NCBI GenBank assembly: GCA_001414345.1
Contig: LLCB01000646.1
Coordinates: 1-14,584, forward strand
DNA from: Hymenoscyphus infarciens
Lineage: Eukaryota > Ascomycota > Leotiomycetes > Helotiales > Helotiaceae
DNA: 14,584 nt
Direction: 5' to 3'
Of this stretch, positions 7,431-14,584 are shown in pieces. The notes under the pieces are model-generated. The model saw nothing but the letters and a program-made list of their open reading frames with translations. It was not told where the DNA came from and did no database searches. The translations under genes and the position numbers were made by a program. Positions within the stretch are counted from its first letter, which is position 1, and the number at the start of each line of letters is the position of its first letter.

Positions 7431-8640
7431 ATACGTCTTTAGTAGTCAATAGTGTAAGATACTTATCTAAAAAAAACATTTATTTAATATTAATAATTAA
7501 GAATAGCTAGAATAATTAAGTTAATCTACTATAGTTTAGTAGTTGTCTAAATTATCTAATAAAGAGTGTTTAACTAATTTACCTTTATCTAACTAAGTTA
7601 TTAAGAACATTTTAAATAATCGAGTTAATTACTTATAGTTTAGTATTAATCTAAAGTATTAAGTAAATATTACTTATCTAAATTCTATTTAGATAATTAA
7701 ATTATCAAAAACATATAGAGCAATTATACTAGTTAGCTGAAGTTTAGAAAGACTTTTAGATATATAGTATAATATACTTATCTAAACTCTTATTCTCTAA
7801 CTAAGTTATTAAGAATAAGTAGAATAAGAAAAATAAATAAGAGATATCTAGTATTATATATAGAGGTTATAGTATAAGAGCTTTATCTTATCTCTATTCG
7901 TTTAACTGAAATTATTTAAAAGATATCGAAAAACGAAATGAAATTCACAAGCTTTAGACTATTATAAAAGTAGATAATATATAAATACTTATATAACCTT
8001 ATTTATTTAACTGAATTTATAAGAATATATAGAAAAATCAAAATTCAATAAGAGATCTTTAGACCTTTTTAAAAAGTTAAAGTATAAAATACTCGTCTAT
8101 ATTTTCTTTCTAAGTAAGTAGTATAATTAAATTAAATAGAGAAATTTCAGAGCTCTTTGAAAGTAGATAGTATAAAATACTTAGGTAAAGTTCTTTATCT
8201 AAGTAACTTTTTAAGAATACGTAGAACAACGATTTTGACTAAGAGATCTTTAGAGCCTTTTGAAAAGTTGAAGTAAAAAATAGCTATCTAATTATTATTT
8301 ATCTAGCGCTATTATCGAGAATAAGTAATATAATCAAAATAAACAAAGAGATTTCAGAGCTTTCTCTAAGTTAAGAGTATTAGATTCTTGTCTAATTATC
8401 ATTCATTTAACTAAATTAACGAAAACAGCTAGAATAATTATATTAAATCAATAAAATTCAGAGATCTTTAGCTCTTAAGCGTATAAGATACTTATCCAAA
8501 TACTTGTTATCTAACCAAGTTCTCTAGAATTCGTAGAGTAACTAGATTAAATGATAGGCTTTCAGAGCTCTCTAAGAGTATATGGTACAACTTACTCATC
8601 TGAATACTGTCTGTCTAATATAATTAATCGAAACCGCGCA
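7430..8640. repeat. AT-rich tandem array 2, degenerate ~105-bp unit
   Basis: About eleven diverged copies of a ~105-bp unit. The phrase TAACTAAGTTATTAAGAA(TA), followed by a GTAGAATAA-like block, recurs near 7588, 7692, 7799, 8200, 8308, 8410, 8515 and 8620, at spacings of about 102-110 bases except where a copy is badly eroded. GAGATCTTTAGAGC-like blocks recur near 8052, 8242 and 8460 with the same phase. Copies at the right end are GC-richer than those at the left. There is no open frame of substance and no transposase. The array is unrelated in sequence to arrays 1 and 3. Confidence 0.75.
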
Positions 8641-8695
8641 GAATATTCGAAATAGCATGGGGAAGTTTACATTTTTATCACTCAAAATACGTGAC

Positions 8696-9330
8696 TTAGA
8701 GCACCGTGTTTGTTGTGGTCTTCTGAGCTTGTCCATTTGATTTAGGCTGTTTAAGATATCTCGAAGTCTCGTGGAAACGCCAGACATCATGCCACTGATT
8801 GCTCTCAATGCACAGTACTTGAAAGGCCATGTGGTGGTCCATCACCAACCAGTATACGAGAATGAAACCAAACACCGTAAAGAGCGATCCATGCTCAAGA
8901 TCCCCCGAAGCCACCAAATGGGTCGTCATCATCCTCATCGCGGCCGCCAAATTGCGAGCCATTTTCTCGTCCTCGTTATCATCGCTATCGTCGTGATTCT
9001 CAGCCGGAGGTGACTACACTCAATATCCTAAGAGCTGCAAAACCATTAGCGGTGTTCCAATAGCAAATGGTAGGGCTGCATGCAGGCTTTGCTTCAAAAG
9101 CAAATATCTATGTGCATCGACTTGGGGAATCTTACATTGCGGATCCAGCCCCATACACCCGTACCTCGAGGCATTGGAGGAACCACCTCGGTGGAAGCCT
9201 GGTGGATGGTTGTCGTGAGCACAATACGCGGCATCGAGTAGTAGATGATTCGTGGCATTGGCATGTATGCAGTATAGGGCCAAACAGTAGAACGCAGGCG
9301 GTATTCTTCATCGAGGTTGTTGGACGTCAT
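8696..9330 (-). CDS. Small spliced gene, unknown function, possible frameshift
   Basis: Model: exon 9136-9330 (65 codons from ATG 9330, MTSNNLDEEYRLRSTVWPY...), an intron 9014-9135 (donor GTAAGA, acceptor GTGTAG), then an exon from 9013 that begins SPPAENHDDSDDNEDEK. In the unshifted frame it runs to 8696 (170 residues in all), with a hydrophobic C-terminal segment (LFTVFGFILVYWLV). If one A were missing from the A-run complementary to 8962-8965, the alternative frame would give an acidic Gly/Phe-rich end (DEDDDDPFGGFGGS) stopping at 8895-8897. That matches the acidic style of the preceding residues better, and the unshifted tail would then be 3' UTR. A CAG nearer the branch CTAAT (~9034-9036) would instead end the protein after LLGY. 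Upstream, clean introns at 9354-9416 (GTGAGT..TACAG) and 9436-9489 (GTAAGC..CACAG) probably lie in the leader. No family is recognised. Confidence 0.45.
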
Positions 9331-9797
9331 TGCGAGGGGGGGTTGGATTTGTGCTGTACAAGGAATTTAGTCAGCGTTCGTGACTCGGCAGTGCAACTGA
9401 GAATGGAAATACTCACCGGGAGAGGGAATTGAGCTCTGTGATTTGATGCGAATAGTAGAGAATTCGAAGCGTGGAATTGTGAAGCTTACTGGTGCTGAAG
9501 ATTTGCTTGCGAATTGGAATTTCTTGACATCGAACTGTGGTCTGCGTGATAACTTTGTCCCCAGAGTAACGAGTCGCTCTAGCCGAGAGCATGGACTTAT
9601 GAAACGGCACCTCTTGAACACCAAGCACAACAAGACTTACTGGCAGACTCCAAGAGCTTCAATTCTCAGGTGGTTACCCAACTGATGGAAATTAGAATTA
9701 TTTTTGTTAAAAAGTGCTTAAATTGCTTGCCGCAATGATGGGCGCCGAAAGTAGCTAGATAGCCACCGAAATCATGAAGCTCTATGCCGAGCAGTTA
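9331..9797 (-). other. Intron-containing 5' leader and intergenic region
   Basis: On the minus strand, introns 9354-9416 (63 bp, GTGAGT, GCTGACTAAAT branch, TACAG) and 9436-9489 (54 bp, GTAAGC, CACAG) are well formed. A further donor GTAAGT starts at 9640. Splicing the first two gives an open frame that runs into MTSNN at 9330 but has no ATG upstream, so they are best read as 5' UTR introns. An alternative ATG at about 9591 (MLSARATRYSG..) would join this gene only if the C-run at about 9341-9347 were one base shorter. The remaining ~130 bp to 9797 separate it from the 3' end of the hydrolase gene. Confidence 0.5.
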
Positions 9798-11407
9798 CTA
9801 CAACATGGCGGAGTAGGCCTTCGTTTCCAAAATAAACACCCAGTCCGCGTGAGTTCCGCTCGACGGCGGCGTAAAAACATTATTTCCTTGCTGCTTCTCC
9901 CACTCAAAAGTTCGATAGACTCCCGAAAGGGGATCGTACCAGCTCGCCTCGATGTTCCCGTCTTTCAGAGAACTGGTATCAATGACGAAAGGAGCACCTA
10001 CTGGCGTATAAACCATGAGCCAATCGCCGTTCTTGTCCCTGATTGCAGACTGGTGCTTTGCATCCGTTCCCGAATCACCGATGATGATACTCTGATCCGG
10101 GATACGATCGAGTGGGAAGGACCGGTCCATTATCACTTTCTTGATGTATTGCATTTGCGAACTTCCCGGAAGGTGGATATCGTCAACCCAGGATATGGCA
10201 GGACCACTATTTGATGGTTTGAAAAGCTTGGGATTGTAGAATTGCATTACATTATCTGCACCATACGTAAGGCCAGCAGCACCCGAGAATATCTTGCACA
10301 ATGTATTAAAAACTGCTTAGTATTCCAGCAGGAAGGAAACTTACAGTTTGGTAGGTACCAATACGTACATCCGAAGAGTTCCAGGAGGGATTTACTGGTT
10401 TAGCATTGTCGAATCGGTTCTCGTATTTCGGTTCGTTATCCAATACAGGTCTCGCTTTGCTGGAGGTATACATCAACACCACCGGCTCATAACCTCTTAC
10501 CGCATTCCACCATGGAAGAGGAGGATTTGGTGGGTAACTTGCATGGCCAGACTGAGAAGTATCGAAAGACAACCACTTCCTGTCTCCGAAAAATGCAGAT
10601 GCCAGGGCGATAGGTCCACCTTCAAACCATTGATTTGTGCAATGGATAGTGATCATTGCTTCTGTACCCTCGCCGTCTATGAGTCCAGCAGCCATTTCAT
10701 CATAAACTGGACTATAATCGGTGTATTTGAGGGGCTCATGAATCCCACCAAGCTTGTAGCTATTGCTGACCGCAGTTTTGTTCGTCCAGTAGGGATTTGT
10801 ATCAGCTACTAGCATTTTTGGAAGGCCGGGATAACGTTTTCCAATCCATGTGCTGAACACCCTCGCATTTGAAGCATTGATGCTTTTCGGGACATTAGCA
10901 CCGTCGTGGATGTAGTTACCCCAAGCTGGAACCATTGCAATCCGAATACCCCTTTCCCATGCCATTTGTACAACTATATCGACGTGGCTCCAATATGGTT
11001 CATTCGGTTTGGTGGGGTCTCCGTCGAGGAGTGGTAGGTCACCAGCACGATTTGGATCTTGATCTCTGCGTGACAGAGAATTAGCATGTTGTTTTTGACC
11101 TAGATGATGTTGGTGATGTTTGGAATTACACTTGCCCAAATTGATTGACCGTAGCAGCTAATAGCATGTTAAATCCCTTTGCTGCTCTGTCGTCCAGGTA
11201 TGTTTCCACTTCAGCCAACGTCAGACGATGGAAGAGCACCCAAGCTGTGTCAGCCTGCCAAAAGAATGGTTCCCCTTTCGATGTAATGAAGTTACGTCCA
11301 TCAGGAGATGGCTTGATAGGATATTCCGCTGGAATCTCCCATGATAAGACGACGGTAGCAAAAACAAAAGCAATGATAAAGCGGAATAAATAACTGATGG
11401 AAACCAT
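9798..11407 (-). CDS. Secreted apiosidase-like glycoside hydrolase (DUF4038 + C-terminal collagen-binding-like domain)
   Basis: Model: complement of 9798-10292, 10345-11065 and 11130-11407, 497 residues. Introns: 11066-11129 (64 bp, GTAATT, branch GCTAAT, CACGCAG) and 10293-10344 (52 bp, GTAAGT, branch TACTAAG, TGCAAG). The ATG at 11407 was chosen because a signal peptide follows at once (about residues 1-23); the in-frame ATG at 11635 would bury it. The barrel spans about 30-390: WQADTAWVLFHRL (50-62), DGDPTKPNEPYW (107-118), PAWGNY (139-144), VADTNP (179-184), QSGH (264-267), DNEPKYENR (302-310) and FSGAAGLTYG (335-344). By family analogy D181 and E304 are the likely catalytic acids. About 390-497 matches the putative collagen-binding domain that follows DUF4038 (VYTPVGAPFVID, WYDPLSG, FTPPSSG..DWV). 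Three N-glycosylation sequons (N156, N188, N322). GH140 apiosidases release apiose from rhamnogalacturonan II; the substrate here is inferred. Acts outside the cell. Confidence 0.9.
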
Positions 11408-11786
11408 GTTGGCAGTGGAAGACCGAACTAGAGAGCATTCTCCCAAGCACTGAGATATATATATATTTTTTTCGCAAGTCAATACTATCTCACTCGGCAA
11501 ACGATAAGAAGTAAGAAGTGAATAGATATCATGAGGTGAGAAGAAAGAAAGTTGATGTAAAAAGAAAGATATTTTACCCTCTGAGTCCTCAGCGGGTCCG
11601 ATCGTGGAGCCAATTGTCATCAGAAGAAGCTCCATAATTTCCCAGACTGGTACTGGTTATAGCAGGAGATCTTCTCGTATTCTTGGTCGAGCTTATAAAT
11701 AAGTGCACCTCGGGCATACTGACATACCCTACCAAGGGTCGGATCTTATGTATATATCCGACTATAAGTTTATAAGAACCGGTTTT
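11408..11786 (-). promoter_or_regulatory. Upstream region of the apiosidase-like gene
   Basis: The minus-strand leader and promoter of the hydrolase. An alternating AT run (ATATATATATAT at 11455-11466) lies 48-60 bases before the start codon and could act as a TATA element. A second TTATTTATAAG-like motif lies at about 11693-11703. The in-frame open extension to 11635 is low-complexity and is taken as untranslated. The AT-rich satellite begins only ~380 bases upstream of the ATG. Confidence 0.4.
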
Positions 11787-14584
11787 TATATACTTAATTA
11801 ATTTATTAATTACCTATATAAAAAAAAGTATAAGGTAATAGATTTATTTATTAATTACCTTATAATAAATTTAAGAGAAATAGAAGTAGGTAATCGATTT
11901 ATTTATTAATTATACTAGTAAAAATAATATTAGGTAATTGATTAATTTATTAATTACCTTACTAGTAATAATAATAATAGTAATCGATTTATTTATTAAT
12001 TACCTTACTAGTAATAATAATACTAGGTAATTGATTAATTTATTAATTACTATACTAGAAATAATACTACTAAGTAATTAATTTATTTATTAATTACCTT
12101 ACTAGAAATAATAATACTAGGTAATTGATTTATTTATCGATTACTTTACTAGAAATAATAATACTAGGTAATCGATTTATTTATTAATTACCTTACTAGT
12201 AATAATAATACTAGGTAATCGATTAATTTATTAATTACTTTACTAGAAATAATACTACTAGGTAATTGATTAATTTATCGATTATCTAACTAGAAATAAT
12301 AATACTAGGTAATCGATTAATTTATCGATTATCTAACTAGAAATAATAATACTAGGTAATCGATTTATTTATCAATTACCTTACTAGAAATAATACTACT
12401 AGTAATAATACTAGGTAATCGATTTATTTATTAATTACCTTACTAGAAATAATACTACTAGTAATAATACTAGGTAATCGATTTATTTATTAATTACTTT
12501 ACTAGAAATAATAATACTAGGTAATTAATTTATTTATTAATTACTTTACTAGAAATAATAATACTAAGTAATTAATTTATTTATTAATTACCTTATTAGT
12601 AATAATAATACTAGATAATTAATTAATTTATCGATTACCTTACTAGAAATAATAATACTAGGTAATTAATTTATTTATTAATTACTTTACTAGAAATAAT
12701 AATACTAGGTAATCGATTTATTTATTAATTACCTTACTAGAAATAATACTAGGTAATAATACTAAGTAATCGATTTATTTATCGATTATCTTACTAGGAA
12801 TAATATTACTAGGTAATTGATTTATTTATTAATTACTTTAGTAGTAATAATACTAGGTAATAAAACTAGGTAATCGATTTATTTATCGATTATCTTACTA
12901 GGAATAATACTACTAAGTAATTAATTAATTTATCGATTACTTAACTAGAAATAATAATACTAGGTAATTAATTTATTTATTAATTACCTTACTAGAAATA
13001 ATAATACTAGGTAATTGATTTATTTATCGATTACCTTACTAGTAATAATAATACTAGGTAATTGATTTATTTATTAATTACTTTACTAGAAATAATAATA
13101 CTAGGTAATTAATTTATTTATTAATTATCTTACTAGAAATAATACTACTAGTAATAATACTAGGTAATCGATTTATTTATTAATTACCTTACTAGTAATA
13201 ATAATACTAGGTAATTGATTTATTTATTAATTACTTTACTAGAAATAATAATACTAGGTAATTAATTTATTTATTAATTACCTTACTAGAAATAATAATA
13301 CTAGATAATTAATTTATTAATTATCTAACTAGAAATAATAATACTAGATAATTAATTTATTTATTAATTATCTTACTAGAAATAATAATACTAGATAATC
13401 GATTTATTTATTAATTACTTTATTAGTAATAATAATACTAGATAATCGATTTATTTATTAATTACCTTACTAGAAATAATACTAGGTAATAATACTAGGT
13501 AATCGATTTATTTATTAATTACTTTACTAGAAATAATACTACTAGATAATCGATTTATTTATTAATTACCTTAATAGTAATAATACTAGGTAATAATACT
13601 AAGTAATTGATTTATTTATTAATTATCTTACTAAGAATAATACTACTAAGTAATCGATTTATTTATTAATTACCTAACTAGAAATAATAATACTAGGTAA
13701 TCGATTTATTTATTAATTACTTTACTAGAAATAATAATACTAAGTAATTAATTTATTTATTAATTACTTTACTAGGAATAATACTACTAAGTAATTAATT
13801 TATTTATTAATTACTTTACTAGAAATAATAATACTAAGTAATTAATTTATTTATCGATTATCTTACTAGTAATAATAATACTAAATAATTAATTAATTTA
13901 TTGATTACTTTACTAAGAATAATACTACTAAGTAATTAATTTATTTATCGATTACCTTACTAGAAATAATAATACTAGGTAATTGATTTATTTATCGATT
14001 ACCTTACTAGTAATAATACTAAGTAATCGATTTATTTATTAATTATCTTACTAGAAATAATACTACTAGATAATCGATTTATTTATTAATTACTTTACTA
14101 GAAATAATAATACTAAGTAATTAATTTATTTATCAATTATCTTACTAGTAATAATAATACTAAGTAATTAATTAATTTATTAATTACCTTACTAGAAATA
14201 ATAATACTAGGTAATTAATTTATTTATTAATTATCTTATTAGAAATAATAATACTAGGTAATTAATTTATTTATTAATTACTTTACTAGAAATAATACTA
14301 CTAGTAATAATACTAGATAATCGATTTATTTATTAATTACCTTACTAGTAATAATAATACTAAGTAATTAATTAATTTATTAATTACTTTACTAGAAATA
14401 ATAATACTAGGTAATTAATTTATTTATTAATTATCTTACTAGAAATAATAATACTAGGTAATCGATTTATTTATTAATTATCTTACTAGAAATAATACTA
14501 CTAGTAATAATACTAGGTAATCGATTTATTTATTAATTATCTTACTAGTAATAATAATACTAGGTAATCGATTTATTTATTAAT
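11787..14584. repeat. AT-rich tandem array 3, 47-bp hairpin-forming unit
   Basis: Nearly 2.8 kb of head-to-tail repeats running off the end of the window, about 55-60 copies. The basic period is 47 bp: GGTAA of successive units lies at 14410, 14457 and, after a 59-bp variant, 14516 and 14563. Each unit has a GGTAATYRAT arm, a TTATTT spacer, an ATYRATTACC arm, then TTACTAG-AAATAATAATA-CTAG. At 12963-12988 the arms are a perfect inverted repeat (GGTAATTAAT / ATTAATTACC). Variants of the arms (TCGAT, TTGAT, TTAAT, TCAAT) are shuffled along the array, and a 12-bp expansion of the ACTAGTAATAAT block gives the 59-bp form. Copies at the left end (11787-12000) are the most irregular. TA-rich, and no coding potential. 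Confidence 0.95.

Noticed and set aside
7430..8640. Degraded retrotransposon or mitochondrial DNA insert
   Set aside because: A ~105-bp tandem periodicity explains the sequence, and no trace of reverse transcriptase, integrase or mitochondrial genes is visible.

Overview
The window looks like nuclear DNA of a filamentous ascomycete. The evidence is short introns (51-77 bp) with GTAAGT-, GTATGT- or GTGAGT-like donors and CTAAY-type branch sites, small secreted proteins, and an alternation of balanced-GC gene islands with extremely AT-rich tandem arrays. The arrays look by eye like the TA-rich, CpA/TpG-poor product of repeat-induced point mutation (RIP). The gene set suggests Leotiomycetes, but this is an impression and not proven. 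No bacterial operon, phage, CRISPR array, tRNA or rRNA was seen.

Layout, left to right. (1) 1-~640: AT-rich array with a ~50-bp unit built on a 27-bp palindrome, followed by a GC-richer hairpin-bearing element (~640-850). (2) ~850-4228: a gene for a small Thr-rich secreted protein (1840-2251, +), then a degenerate gene (3002-3853, +) whose first exon and intron border were tandemly duplicated (~229-bp period) and whose second exon carries an apparent 1-bp frameshift. (3) 4229-5390 (-): an intact three-exon gene of unknown function. (4) 5941-6206 (-) and 6503-7007 (+): two small two-exon genes, transcribed divergently across a 296-bp gap rich in hairpins. A strong G-quadruplex motif lies in the first exon of the minus-strand gene. 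(5) ~7430-8640: a second, more degenerate AT-rich array with a ~105-bp period. (6) 8696-9330 (-): a small gene with introns in its 5' leader and a possible homopolymer frameshift. (7) 9798-11407 (-): a three-exon gene for a secreted apiosidase-like (DUF4038, GH140-related) glycoside hydrolase, the only confident functional assignment. (8) ~11787-14584: a third AT-rich array, unit 47 bp, running off the window.

The genes do not form an obvious pathway. What stands out is the architecture: three unrelated AT-rich satellites bracket short gene islands that contain two predicted secreted proteins (a small Thr-rich one and a plant-wall-type hydrolase) and decaying gene copies. This resembles the repeat-bounded compartments of plant-associated fungi. 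All splice models were made by eye from splice consensus and reading frame, without transcript evidence.
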